DNA of 64,000 nt from Bin76 sp963665765 (GTDB lineage: Bacteria > Actinomycetota > Acidimicrobiia > Spongiisociales > ZC4RG35): assembly GCA_963665765.1 (NCBI GenBank), contig OY762464.1, positions 2,232,001 through 2,296,000 on the forward strand. The letters are read 5' to 3'. This document shows positions 1-9,035 of this stretch, one piece after another (the first letter of the stretch is position 1; the number at the start of each line of letters is the position of its first letter). Position numbers and translations under genes: made by a program. The notes beneath the pieces are model-generated. The model saw only the letters and a list, made by a program, of their open reading frames with translations. It was not told the origin of the DNA and searched no databases.

Positions 1-133
1 GCGGCTTCAGCGCATTCTGGCGGTCGACCGCCACGACGTCATCGAGGTGGCGCGCCAGCTGTTTTCCGGCAAAAAGACCCTGGGGGCAGTGGGGCCCTTT
101 GGCGAGTCGGATCTCGCCGTCTACCTTAAATGA
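1..133 (+). CDS. M16-family zinc peptidase, C-terminal end (partial)
   Basis: Only the last 43 codons lie in the window, in the frame that ends at the TGA at 131-133. The tail contains a stretch reading LGAVGPFGES, which resembles the end of the C-terminal domain of mitochondrial-processing-peptidase-like M16 proteases (usually LxAVGP near the end). Actinobacteria and Firmicutes commonly place such a protease directly before dapB, and here the stop overlaps the dapB start by 4 bases (ATGA). Family assignment rests on the short tail plus context. The catalytic HxxEH region is outside the window. Confidence 0.6.
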   Translation, partial: RLQRILAVDRHDVIEVARQLFSGKKTLGAVGPFGESDLAVYLK

Positions 134-888
134 CCATCGGGGTAGGGGTGGCCGGCGCCCTGGGACGGATGGGATCTTTGATCGCGCAGACGGTGGCAGA
201 GGCGCCTGACCTGCAGCTGGTGGCGGCTTTCGACCGTTACGGGGGGGAGGTGGCCGGGACCGAGGTGCAGACCGACGCGGGCTGCTTGGTCGGGGCGGAA
301 GTGGTGGTGGATTTCACCCACCCCGAGGTGGTGATGGCCAACCTTTCCCGCTACCGGGAGATGAACTGCCATGCGGTGGTGGGCACCTCGGGTTTCACCA
401 CCGAGCGAATCGCGTCGGTCCGCCGCATCTGGCCCCCGGCCGGCGCCTCCAACTGTCTGATCGTTCCCAATTTTTCGATCGGGGCGGTGCTCATGATGCG
501 CTTTGCCAAAGAGGCCGCCCGGTACTTTCGGGCATCGGAGGTGATCGAGCTTCACCATGACAACAAAGCCGACGCCCCCTCGGGCACTGCGGTCTCCACC
601 GCCGTGGGCATGGCCGAGGAGGGTGGTCAGCACCGGAGCATCGAGTCCGAAGAAATACTCCCTGGCGCCCGGGGCGGCATGGTGGAGGGAGTGCCGGTCC
701 ATTCGGTACGCCTGCCGGGTCTTCTGGCTCACCAGGAGGTGCTGTTGGGAAATCCCGGTGAGATTCTCACCATCCGACACGATTCCACCGATCGGATCTC
801 CTTTCTTCCCGGCGTGATGTTGGCGCTGCGGGGGGTGGCGAGCCTTCCACCGGGGGTCTCCGTGGGCTTGGAGGCCTTGCTAAATTAA
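130..888 (+). CDS. dapB: 4-hydroxy-tetrahydrodipicolinate reductase
   Basis: The protein is 252 residues, normal for DapB. It reduces the DapA product with NAD(P)H in lysine/diaminopimelate synthesis in the cytoplasm. The N-terminus carries the nucleotide-binding glycine-rich segment (GVAGALGRMG, about residues 6-15). VVDFTHPEVV lies near residue 60 and GTSGF near residue 88. The substrate-binding and catalytic part is ELHHDNKADAPSGTA (about 140-154), the standard HHxxKxDAPSGTA signature. The ATG overlaps the upstream stop, so translation is probably coupled. dapA follows after a roughly 400-base gap that holds a small broken ORF. Confidence 0.96.
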   Translation: MTIGVGVAGALGRMGSLIAQTVAEAPDLQLVAAFDRYGGEVAGTEVQTDAGCLVGAEVVVDFTHPEVVMANLSRYREMNCHAVVGTSGFTTERIASVRRIWPPAGASNCLIVPNFSIGAVLMMRFAKEAARYFRASEVIELHHDNKADAPSGTAVSTAVGMAEEGGQHRSIESEEILPGARGGMVEGVPVHSVRLPGLLAHQEVLLGNPGEILTIRHDSTDRISFLPGVMLALRGVASLPPGVSVGLEALLN

Positions 889-896
889 TACGGGTG

Positions 897-1224
897 ATGG
901 AGCTCATCAGCAGGGAGGAAGCGCGAGAAGAGGTAAGGGAAAACTACGGGGGTTTTGCCGAAACTCTGCTTGCCGACCTCCTAAAGGAGCATTCCGGCCA
1001 GTGGGTGCTGCTCCATAACCGAGAAGTAGTTGATGTGTTTCAGAGAGCAGGTCAGGCCTACCGTGAGGGCATCAGACGGTTCCCAGACCACAGATTCTCA
1101 ATCCAGGAGGTACGAGGATCTTCCCAATGCAGCAGAACCCCTTGAGATCGTCGCGTTTGAGGGTGACGACGGCGACGATTTCGACATCAGGACCGCGGCC
1201 ATCCGATGCACTTTGCTCCTGTGA
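897..1224 (+). pseudogene. Small hypothetical (DUF5678-like), probably frameshifted
   Basis: From the ATG at 897 one frame reads about 82 residues to a stop at 1145. It includes LLKEHSGQWVLLHNREVVDV and then AYREGIRRFPDHRFSIQEV, which resembles the short DUF5678-type proteins (a buried sheet around GxWVxxxNxEVV). After about nt 1110 the continuation that looks like the same protein (EDLPNAAEPLEIVAFEGDDG) is in a different frame and runs to 1224. The simplest reading is a one-base indel around 1110-1118. The protein may also really stop at 1145. It sits between dapB and dapA on the same strand. Function is unknown. Confidence 0.4.
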
Positions 1225-1288
1225 CCGGGGCTGACCACCGAACGGTTAGAGGCTGATCCGGTTGGTCGGGTCGAAGGCTATCCTCCCG

Positions 1289-2182
1289 ATGGTGAGTTCT
1301 AATTCGCCGCCCTTCGGCCGGGTTCTCACCGCCATGGTGACCCCGTTCGCCGCCGACGGATCGTTGGACGCGGGTCAGGCCGGTCGTTTGGCCGGCCACC
1401 TGGTGGACAGCGGCTCGGACGGACTGGTGATAACCGGCACCACCGGCGAGTCGCCCACCCTTTCGGTTGATGAGAAGATCAAGTTGTACGAGGCGGTGGT
1501 GGGGGCCGTGGGGGATCGGGCGATGGTGGTGGCCGGCACCGGCACCTATGACACCGCCGGTTCCGTGAAGCTGAGCCGACGGGCGGCCCAGGCGGGGTGC
1601 GGGGGAGTGATGGCCGTCACCCCCTATTACAACAAGCCCACTCAGGATGGTCTGGTGGCGCACTTTCAGGCCGTGGCCGACGCCACGGAACTGCCCCTTC
1701 TGGTTTACAACATACCTTCCCGATCGGCCCGTCTGATCGAAGTCGCCACTCTGGCCCGGCTGGCGGAACACCCCAACATTGTCGCCACCAAGGACGCGGT
1801 GATGGATCTGGATTTCACCTCCCTGACGGCGGCGGCCGCTCCCGGGTTGACCATATATTCCGGTCAGGACTCGTACACCCTCCCCATGATGTCGGTGGGA
1901 GCGGTGGGGGTGGTGTCGGTTATTTCCCACCTGGCGGGCCCGACGGTGGCCGAGATGGTGTATGCGGCGGCGGCGGGGGACTACCGGAAGGCGACCGTTT
2001 TGCACCATGCATTGATGCCCCTGTGCGTGGCATGTTTTCTGGAGACCAACCCCGGCCCGGTGAAGGCGGCTTTGGAGGCCCGCTGGGATCGGGTGGGAGG
2101 GTTGCGACTTCCCCTGGTGGCGCCTACCGAAGCAACCCGCCGGGCGGTCCGGGAGGCTTTGGCCGGTTTGGGTGGAGGGTGA
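1289..2182 (+). CDS. dapA: 4-hydroxy-tetrahydrodipicolinate synthase
   Basis: The protein is 297 residues, usual for DapA, a TIM-barrel class I aldolase. It condenses pyruvate with aspartate semialdehyde, the first committed lysine/DAP step. Visible signatures are GTTGESPTLS (about 43-52), TPYYNKPTQ with the catalytic tyrosine (about 113-121) and VATKDAVMD with the Schiff-base lysine (about 168). The frame is open upstream to 1262, but the ATG at 1289 fits the family's N-terminus better. The stop overlaps the ribonuclease J start (GTGA), so the two are probably co-translated. Confidence 0.95.
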   Translation: MVSSNSPPFGRVLTAMVTPFAADGSLDAGQAGRLAGHLVDSGSDGLVITGTTGESPTLSVDEKIKLYEAVVGAVGDRAMVVAGTGTYDTAGSVKLSRRAAQAGCGGVMAVTPYYNKPTQDGLVAHFQAVADATELPLLVYNIPSRSARLIEVATLARLAEHPNIVATKDAVMDLDFTSLTAAAAPGLTIYSGQDSYTLPMMSVGAVGVVSVISHLAGPTVAEMVYAAAAGDYRKATVLHHALMPLCVACFLETNPGPVKAALEARWDRVGGLRLPLVAPTEATRRAVREALAGLGGG

Positions 2183-3816
2183 CAGTACAAATCACCTTCT
2201 TGGGCGGATTGGGGGAGGTGGGACGCAACTGTGCGGCATTGGAGGTGGAGGGAAGAATCTGTCTGATTGACTGCGGCCTGATGTTTCCCGAGGCCGACAT
2301 GCTCGGGGTGGACCTGGTGTTTCCTGATTGGTCGTGGGTGGTGGAGAGAGCGGACGATGTGGAGTGCGTGGTGCTGACCCATGGCCATGAGGACCACGTG
2401 GGCGCCCTGGGATACTTTCTGGAGCAGGTCAATGTTCCGATCTATGGAACCGAACTGTCCCTGCGGATAGCCGGGGAGCGGATCAAGGAACTGGGAGTGG
2501 TGGCCGATCTGCGCCCCACCCCCACGGGAGAGGATATTGTGCATGGGCCTTTCCGATTCACCCTGATCCCGGTCTGCCATTCGATTCCCGACGCGGTGGC
2601 GGTGGCCTTCGACACTCCCGAAGGGGTGATCCTGCATTCGGGGGACTTCAAATTGGACCCCACGCCGATCGACGATCGGGCCACCGACCTGGGCGCCTTG
2701 GCGGAGTTTGGGGATCATGGAGTTCGCCTGTATCTGGGGGACAGCACCAATGCCGAACGGGACGGGTTTGTCCCGTCGGAAGCTTCGCTGTCCAAACCCA
2801 TCGCCGATATTGTGCGAGCCGCGGAGGGGAGGGTGATCGCCGCCTGCTTCTCCTCCCACATCCACCGGGTCCAGCAGATCGTCAACGCCGGGGTTGAGTC
2901 GGGGCGCAAGGTTGCCTTGGCCGGACGATCGATGCTGAGGAACAGCCGGATCGCCTCGGAATTGGGGGTTTTGGAACTGCCTGAGGATCAGGTGGTCAAC
3001 GTCGCCGAGTTGCTGAGGCTTCCCGTCGGGGAACAGATGCTGGTCGCCACCGGCAGCCAGGGCGAGCCATTCTCGGCGCTGACCCGGATGTCGAACGGGA
3101 CCCATCGGCAATTCTCGCTGCAAGAGGGAGATATGGTATTGATCTCCGCCACTCCGGTTCCCGGAAACGAAAAAGCCGTCTCCAAATTGGTCTCAGGCAT
3201 GCTGCGGCTGGGCGCCACCGTCTATCACGGACTCAACTCGCCGGTGCACGTTTCCGGACATGCGGCCCGCGACGAGTTGGCGGTGATGCTGCGATTGGTC
3301 CGACCCGAGGCCTTCGTGCCGGTCCACGGGGAGTACCGTCACCTCCACGCCCACGCCCGACTTGCCCGACAGGTAGGGGTGGAGCAGGTCGAGGTGCTGG
3401 AGGACGGAGACCGGGTGGTGATGGAGGGAGATGATCTGTGGGTGGAGCGAGGAGTCGTGGACGCCGACTACGTGTTCTTGGATGGGTCTTCTCTGGGCGG
3501 TGTCCAGTCGCGGGTGCTTCGCGATCGAGGCCGCCTGTCCGAGGCGGGGGTGGTGACGGTCACTTTGGTGGTGGACGCCCACAACGGCCATCTCATCCTG
3601 GATCCCTTTCTGGAAAGCCGGGGCCTGGTCGATAATCCGGCGGCGGTGCTGGACATGGCGGCCGATGAGTTGTCGGAGTTGGTGGCGGCGCGGACACAGG
3701 ATGGCTTGACCGATCCCGGTCCCCTGCGGGCGGTGGCCAGAAGAACTGTGGCGAGAGTGGTGAGAAGCGAGACCCGTCAACGCCCGGTGGTGTTGGTGGA
3801 AATAGTGACGGTCTGA
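2179..3816 (+). CDS. rnj: Ribonuclease J (MBL-fold 5'-3' exo/endoribonuclease)
   Basis: The protein is 545 residues, typical of RNase J. The GTG at 2179 overlaps the dapA stop and starts VTVQITFLGGLGEVGRN, the conserved RNase J opening. The metal site is THGHEDHVGA (about residue 75), with HSGDFKLDP (about 153) and the downstream CFSSHIHRVQQ and VHGEYRH segments of the beta-CASP domain. The enzyme degrades and matures mRNA and rRNA in the cytoplasm. In actinobacteria it is regularly found directly after dapA, as here. The open frame extends far upstream inside dapA, but that part is a shadow. Confidence 0.95.
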   Translation: MTVQITFLGGLGEVGRNCAALEVEGRICLIDCGLMFPEADMLGVDLVFPDWSWVVERADDVECVVLTHGHEDHVGALGYFLEQVNVPIYGTELSLRIAGERIKELGVVADLRPTPTGEDIVHGPFRFTLIPVCHSIPDAVAVAFDTPEGVILHSGDFKLDPTPIDDRATDLGALAEFGDHGVRLYLGDSTNAERDGFVPSEASLSKPIADIVRAAEGRVIAACFSSHIHRVQQIVNAGVESGRKVALAGRSMLRNSRIASELGVLELPEDQVVNVAELLRLPVGEQMLVATGSQGEPFSALTRMSNGTHRQFSLQEGDMVLISATPVPGNEKAVSKLVSGMLRLGATVYHGLNSPVHVSGHAARDELAVMLRLVRPEAFVPVHGEYRHLHAHARLARQVGVEQVEVLEDGDRVVMEGDDLWVERGVVDADYVFLDGSSLGGVQSRVLRDRGRLSEAGVVTVTLVVDAHNGHLILDPFLESRGLVDNPAAVLDMAADELSELVAARTQDGLTDPGPLRAVARRTVARVVRSETRQRPVVLVEIVTV

Positions 3817-3883
3817 AGGCCGCGGGCCTGAATCGGCCCTGCCGGACTTCGAGGGTGGGACAGGGCGAGGCGACGATCGTTCG

Positions 3884-4486
3884 GTGTCACATACTGGCCC
3901 CCATCCTGTGGACATGGTGTGGTGTCTTTCCTGTGGCCGGCGAAGCGGCGCCGCGGTTTGCCGCCGATGTGCTCTTGCCATGTCCCCCGCGCCTCCGCGG
4001 AGGCTGGAATCGGGGGTGATGGTCTCCTCGGCGCTACTCCATCGGGGCGCGGCCCGCCGGTTGGTGCTGCGACTCAAATACCAGGGTTGTCGGGAGGCGG
4101 CGGAGGTGCTGTCCGCCATGATGGCGCCGCTTCTGCCCACCGATGCCCGGGTCCTGGTCCCGATTCCTCGGATCTACTACCGCCGGGTCAAGTTCGGAAC
4201 GGATCCGGGCTGGCTGTTGACGCAGGCCCTCGGTCGCCGGTGCGGACTGACGGTGTCCCGGGCTCTCGGCCCACGGGTGCTGGGCTCGGCGAATGCCGGT
4301 CTGGCGAGATCGGCCCGGAAGGTGCGTTTTCATGGTCGTCGGCCGGCCCCGGAGGGACTGGTCCTGGTGGATGACGTGATCACCACCGGCATGACCCTGC
4401 AAACCGCGGTCGAGACGCTGGGCGGCGTCCGGGTCAGAGCGGGTGTGACCGCAACCGCTTCGCCGGCGGGTTGGCGGAAAAGCTAA
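3884..4486 (+). CDS. comF: ComF-family phosphoribosyltransferase-like protein
   Basis: The protein is about 200 residues. The N-terminus carries a zinc-ribbon-like CLSCGRRSGAAVCRRC. The C-terminal phosphoribosyltransferase domain ends in LVLVDDVITTGMTL, the PRPP-binding loop (about residues 161-174), preceded by KYQGCREAAEVL and VPIPRIYYRR, both typical of ComF. In naturally transformable bacteria ComF helps single-stranded DNA uptake. In actinobacteria the role is unproven, and I see no other competence genes here. The start is the GTG at 3884; an ATG at 3914 is an alternative. The stop lies just before hpf. Confidence 0.85.
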   Translation: MSHTGPHPVDMVWCLSCGRRSGAAVCRRCALAMSPAPPRRLESGVMVSSALLHRGAARRLVLRLKYQGCREAAEVLSAMMAPLLPTDARVLVPIPRIYYRRVKFGTDPGWLLTQALGRRCGLTVSRALGPRVLGSANAGLARSARKVRFHGRRPAPEGLVLVDDVITTGMTLQTAVETLGGVRVRAGVTATASPAGWRKS

Positions 4487-4521
4487 CCTCTAGGCATTCG
4501 AACGAGAAAGGGATTTTCAAA

Positions 4522-5052
4522 GTGGAGGTACGGATCAGTTCCCGGAACGCCGAAGTGTCCGAGGGTTTTCGCCAGACCGTGATCGCCAAGATAAACCGGA
4601 CGGCTCGGGTGTTTTCCGACCTGGATGTCGTGGATGTGGAGATAACTCAAGAGGCCAATCCCCGCTTGGCGGGGGAGCGCTTCCGCATCGAATTGACTGG
4701 TCAGGCGTTGGGCAGGATTATCCGGGCGGAAGCCGCCGCGCCGGGTCCGGAGATGGCTCTTGACACCGCCGCCGACCGGTTCACCCGCCGTATTCGTCGG
4801 CTCAAGGAAAAGGTGATCGATCGTCACCGCCAATCCGGGCCGCCTCCCCCGGCGCCGTCGGTCTCGGTGTCGGATGAGATCGTGAGAGTCAAGAGGTTCA
4901 TCATCAAACCAATGAGCATTGCCGAAGCTCAGCTGCAGATGGAGATGCTTGGCCATGATTTCTTTTTCTTCCTCAATGCCGCCGGCAATCGGCACAGCGT
5001 TCTCTATCGGCGACGGGACGGCCGGTTGGGGCTGATCGAATCCCACAGCTGA
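4522..5052 (+). CDS. hpf: Long-form ribosome hibernation-promoting factor
   Basis: The protein is 176 residues from the GTG at 4522 (VEVRISSRNAEVSEGF), preceded by an AAAGGGA ribosome-binding stretch; the frame is open further upstream inside comF. The N-terminal S30AE/HPF domain (about 1-100) binds the decoding centre. A proline-rich linker (about 112-120) leads to the C-terminal dimerisation domain (about 130-176) with VKRFIIKPMS and HDFFFFLNA, which drives formation of 100S ribosome dimers in stationary phase. It lies directly upstream of secA, the normal neighbour in Gram-positive bacteria. Confidence 0.92.
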   Translation: MEVRISSRNAEVSEGFRQTVIAKINRTARVFSDLDVVDVEITQEANPRLAGERFRIELTGQALGRIIRAEAAAPGPEMALDTAADRFTRRIRRLKEKVIDRHRQSGPPPPAPSVSVSDEIVRVKRFIIKPMSIAEAQLQMEMLGHDFFFFLNAAGNRHSVLYRRRDGRLGLIESHS

Positions 5053-5113
5053 GTGCCGCGGAACCCGAAACAAGCGGCATAGCACCGGCGTCCATATAGA
5101 ATTGAGAGGGCGG

Positions 5114-7717
5114 ATGGGAATTTTCAGCAAAGTTCTCAAGGTGGGAGAGAGCCGATCACTGAAGCGTCTGACGGCGCTGGTCGGTCAAGTAAACGCCTTG
5201 GAGGGTGGCCTGCAACGGTTGGCCGACGCCGAGTTGGCCGCTCGGACCGGGCACTTTCGGAACAGGATCGAGCGGGGCGAAAGCCTCGACAACCTGATGC
5301 CCGAGGCTTTCGCGGTGGTGCGCGAGGTGGCTCGCCGAGTGTTGGGTCAGCGTCCCTATGACGTTCAGATCGTGGGGGCCGGCGCCCTGCATCAGGGAAA
5401 AGTGGCCGAGATGAAGACGGGAGAGGGAAAGACCCTGGTTTCCACCATGCCCGCCTATCTGAACGCCCTCGGCGGCGAGGGCGTTCATCTGGTGACGGTC
5501 AACGACTACCTGGCCGCTCGTGACGCGGAATGGATGGGAGCGGTTCATCGTTTTCTCGGTTTGCAGGTGGGTCTGGTCCAGTCCTCCATGTCTCCCACCG
5601 AGCGCCGTCCCGCCTATCTGTGTGACATCGCCTATGGAACCAACAACGAGTTCGGTTTCGACTACCTGCGAGACAACATGTCGATGAGTCCCGAGAACAT
5701 GGTGCAGCGGGGACACAGCTACGCGATAGTGGATGAAGTCGACTCGATTCTCATCGACGAGGCCCGTACTCCCCTGATTATCTCGGGCCGAGTCTCCGAC
5801 AGCGCCAAGTGGTACCGGGATTTCGCCCGCATAGCCGCCCGGTTGCAACGGGACCTGCACTACCAGGTGGACGAGGGCAAGAGACAGGTACTCACCACCG
5901 AGGAGGGGGTGGCCCAGGTCGAGCAGTTCTTGGGGGTGGAGAATCTCTACGACCATGCGGCGGTGGACTTCGTCCACTATCTGGAGACCGCCCTGCGGGC
6001 CAAAGAGTTGTATCACCGGGACCAGGAATACCTCCTGGACCGTGGGCAGGTGAAGATTGTTGACGAGTTCACCGGACGGGTCTTGGAGGGTCGTCGCTAT
6101 TCGGAAGGTCTTCACCAGGCCATCGAGGCTCAGGAAGGGGTGAGGATTCTCGACGAGAACCAGACTCTGGCCTCCATCACCCTGCAGAACTATTTCCGGA
6201 TGTACCGGAAGCTTTCGGGAATGACCGGCACCGCCCAGACCGAGGCGCCCGAACTCGCCCAGATTTACAACCTGGAGGTGGTGAGCATCCCCACCAACCA
6301 GCCGGTGATCCGTGAAGACCAGGGTGACCAGGTGTACAAGACCGAGACCGCCAAGTACCAGGCGGTGGTGGAGGAGGTGGGCCAGGCCAACCAACAGGGC
6401 CAGCCGGTGTTGTTGGGCACGGTCTCCATCGAGAACTCCGAGCGCCTCTCCGGCCTGCTGTCCCGGCGAGGCATTCCCCACCAGGTGCTCAATGCCAAAC
6501 ACCACGTCCGGGAGGCGGAGATCATTTCCCAGGCAGGCCGTCCGGGGGCGGTGACGGTCGCCACCAACATGGCGGGTCGGGGAGTGGACATCATGTTGGG
6601 GGGCAATCACGAGTCCCTGGCCCGGCTGGAGCTGCGCCGAGCGGGAATGGAGCCCGAAGACCCCCGCTACGAATCCCGGTTCCGGGATTTGGCGGCCCAC
6701 CACCAGCAGGAACTGGCCGGCGATCGCCAACGGGTTCTGGACGCGGGAGGCCTGCTGGTGTTGGGAACCGAGCGACACGAGTCGCGCCGGATCGACAACC
6801 AGTTGAGAGGCCGGTCGGGCCGACAGGGCGATCCCGGACGAACCCGCTTCTTCCTGTCTATGAAGGACGATCTGATGCGCCGTTTCCAGGGTGAGCGGGT
6901 GGCTTCGATCATGAACCGGCTGAAAATCCCCGACGAGGTGCCCATCGAGCACAAGATGGTCACCAACGCCGTGGAGAGGGCCCAGCGACAGGTGGAGGCC
7001 CAGAACTTCGAGATCCGCAAAAACGTTCTCAAATACGACGAAGTGATGAACCGCCAGCGGGAGCGCATCTATGAATGGCGTAACGAGATCCTGGTGAGAA
7101 AAGAGACCGGCGCCCTGGTTTCAAGATGGATGGAAGAGACGATCGGCGGGGTGGTCACCGAAGAATTCGGTCCCCTGGCGCCGAGCGACTGGGATTGGGA
7201 GAAACTCAACCGGGAACTGGAGATCTACTACCCGAGCAGCCTGTCACCCCGGCCGGCGAGGGGACGGCTCACCCCCGAGCAGGTCACCGAGATGGCCATG
7301 GCGGAGGCCGGTGACGCCTATCGCGGACGGGTGGCGGAGTTGGGTGCGGAGACGATCGCGGCGGTGGAGCGCTCGGTGATGCTGTCGGTGATCGACAACA
7401 AGTGGCGAGAACACTTGGCGGAGATGGATTATCTGCGGTCGGGGATCGGTCTTCGGGCGATGGGACAAAGAGACCCTCTCACCGAGTACCAGCGGGAGGC
7501 CTATGACCTCTTTACCGAGATGGTGAACCTGGTCAAGCGGGATTCGGTCCGCTACCTCTTCCACGTCAAGGCGGCCCGTCCGGCCCGCCCGGCGGTGGCC
7601 GTTCCCAAGCCCCGCCGTCCCGTTACCCGGGCCAAGAGCGGCAAGATCGGACGCAATGCTCCCTGCCCATGCGGAAGCGGCAAGAAATACAAAAGATGCC
7701 ACGGGGGCGTGGGGTGA
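5114..7717 (+). CDS. secA: Protein translocase ATPase SecA
   Basis: The protein is 867 residues from the ATG at 5114 (MGIFSKVLK), preceded by GAGAGGGCGG. It is the motor that pushes preproteins through SecYEG. Walker A is KTGEGKT (about residue 105), DEAD-like Walker B is VDEVDSILIDEART (about 205-218), and GTAQTEAPEL and NMAGRGVDI are in the second helicase half. It ends with the SEC-C zinc-binding motif CPCGSGKKYKRCHG (about residues 851-864). All landmarks are intact. The length matches actinobacterial SecA1. Confidence 0.97.
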   Translation: MGIFSKVLKVGESRSLKRLTALVGQVNALEGGLQRLADAELAARTGHFRNRIERGESLDNLMPEAFAVVREVARRVLGQRPYDVQIVGAGALHQGKVAEMKTGEGKTLVSTMPAYLNALGGEGVHLVTVNDYLAARDAEWMGAVHRFLGLQVGLVQSSMSPTERRPAYLCDIAYGTNNEFGFDYLRDNMSMSPENMVQRGHSYAIVDEVDSILIDEARTPLIISGRVSDSAKWYRDFARIAARLQRDLHYQVDEGKRQVLTTEEGVAQVEQFLGVENLYDHAAVDFVHYLETALRAKELYHRDQEYLLDRGQVKIVDEFTGRVLEGRRYSEGLHQAIEAQEGVRILDENQTLASITLQNYFRMYRKLSGMTGTAQTEAPELAQIYNLEVVSIPTNQPVIREDQGDQVYKTETAKYQAVVEEVGQANQQGQPVLLGTVSIENSERLSGLLSRRGIPHQVLNAKHHVREAEIISQAGRPGAVTVATNMAGRGVDIMLGGNHESLARLELRRAGMEPEDPRYESRFRDLAAHHQQELAGDRQRVLDAGGLLVLGTERHESRRIDNQLRGRSGRQGDPGRTRFFLSMKDDLMRRFQGERVASIMNRLKIPDEVPIEHKMVTNAVERAQRQVEAQNFEIRKNVLKYDEVMNRQRERIYEWRNEILVRKETGALVSRWMEETIGGVVTEEFGPLAPSDWDWEKLNRELEIYYPSSLSPRPARGRLTPEQVTEMAMAEAGDAYRGRVAELGAETIAAVERSVMLSVIDNKWREHLAEMDYLRSGIGLRAMGQRDPLTEYQREAYDLFTEMVNLVKRDSVRYLFHVKAARPARPAVAVPKPRRPVTRAKSGKIGRNAPCPCGSGKKYKRCHGGVG

Positions 7718-7793
7718 GAAAACGGCGTCCGGGGGTCATGGTCTCCGTTAGCCTTGGGTTTCTGTCCCCCAGCGTCTGATCAGGAACCTGACC

Positions 7794-8955
7794 ATGTTCA
7801 ACGAGCATTTCGATCCCGAGGCCGTTTTGGCCGAATTGCGTTTTCGCCTGGATGAAGCCGGGAGGTTCCTTTGACCTCGACCAGAAGCGGTCGGAAGTGG
7901 TCATGCTGCGCCGCGCCTCGGCGGCGCCGGGGTTCTGGTCGAATCCCGAGCGCGCCCGAGAGACAGGTCGTCGCCTAGCCGGCCACCAGACCCTGATTGC
8001 CGCCTTCGACGGTCTGACGCAACGCCTGGACGACGCCGAGGTGCTGGTGGGGCTGGCGGACGAAGAGGGCCTGGACTCCGAGGAGGCTATGGCGGAAGCC
8101 GCCGGGGAACTGGCAGTCGCCAAAACGGTGTTGGCAGATTTGGAACTGTCCAGTCTCTATTTCGAAGAGTACGACGATTATCCGGCCATTCTCAGCGTCC
8201 ACGCCGGGGCGGGAGGGGTGGACGCCCAAGACTGGGCAGAGATGCTCCTGCGCATGTACCAGCGTTATCTGAGCGACCAGGGCTATCGGTGGCAGTTGAT
8301 CCAGCTGACCCCCGGGGAGGAGGCCGGCATCAAGTCGGCCACGCTCACCATCACCGGAGAGCGAGCCTACGGCAATCTGGAGTCGGAGAGAGGGGTGCAC
8401 CGCCTGGTGCGCATTTCGCCGTTCGACGCCCAGAACCGCCGGCACACTTCTTTTGCCGGGGTGGATGTGGCGCCGGAACTGGGCGGTGATGCCGAGATTC
8501 AGATCAATGAGGAGGATCTGCGCATCGACACCTACCGTTCCACGGGTGCCGGTGGCCAGCACGTCAACACCACCGATTCGGCGGTTCGCATAACCCATCT
8601 TCCCACCGGGGTGGTGGTGCAGTGTCAAAACGAACGATCCCAATTGCAGAATCGGTCGCGGGCCATGGACATCCTTCGTTCCCGGCTGGCCGAGTCGGCC
8701 CGCCGCCAACGCCAGGCTGAAATGGATGCCATCCGTGGAGAGCAGGGAGAAGCCGGCTGGGGACGCCAGATCCGCTCATACGTTCTCCAACCCTTTCAAC
8801 TGTGCAAGGACGTTCGCACGGGACTGGAGATCGGCGACGTCGGGCGGGTGCTCGACGGTGGGATCGAGCCGCTGGTGGAGTCCTATCTGCAGTGGCGGAG
8901 AGCCAATCACGAGAAGCGATCGCGGGCCGGATCGGGCACCGCGGAAGATTACTGA
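7794..8955 (+). CDS. prfB: Peptide chain release factor 2, with programmed +1 frameshift
   Basis: The gene is split: codons 7794-7871, then one base (T7872) is skipped and reading continues 7873-8955, giving about 386 residues. The slip site is CTT TGA C at 7869-7875, preceded by the Shine-Dalgarno-like GGGAGG at 7860-7865, the same arrangement as in E. coli prfB. RF2 itself reads the in-frame UGA, so the frameshift is autoregulatory. The product has the RF2 stop-recognition SPF tripeptide (LVRISPFDAQ) and the catalytic GGQ loop (STGAGGQHVNTTDSA). It sits between secA and ftsE. Confidence 0.95.
7860..7875 (+). promoter_or_regulatory. prfB programmed frameshift signal
   Basis: The sequence is GGG AGG TTC CTT TGA C. 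The SD-like GGGAGG lies three bases upstream of the CTT slip codon, and the UGA is followed by C, the weakest termination context. The zero frame before it (MFNEHFDPEAVLAELRF) matches RF2 N-termini, and the +1 frame after it continues the protein. A sequencing error would be an unlikely explanation given how exactly the known signal is reproduced. Confidence 0.95.
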
Positions 8956-9035
8956 TTTTTGAGCCCGGGTGGTGGTAGCATCCTTCCTGGGCCGGTTTTA
9001 GGGGCCTTTTCGCTGATTCATCGAAAGAGTTGACT

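Noticed and set aside
5156..6952. Open frame of 598 codons on the minus strand opposite secA (and similar long antisense frames opposite dapA/rnj, prfB, pyrG and the tubulin-like gene)
   Set aside because: High G+C coding DNA routinely leaves long open frames on the opposite strand. The sense proteins are unmistakable, and the antisense products are rich in His, Gly and Arg without any recognisable domain.
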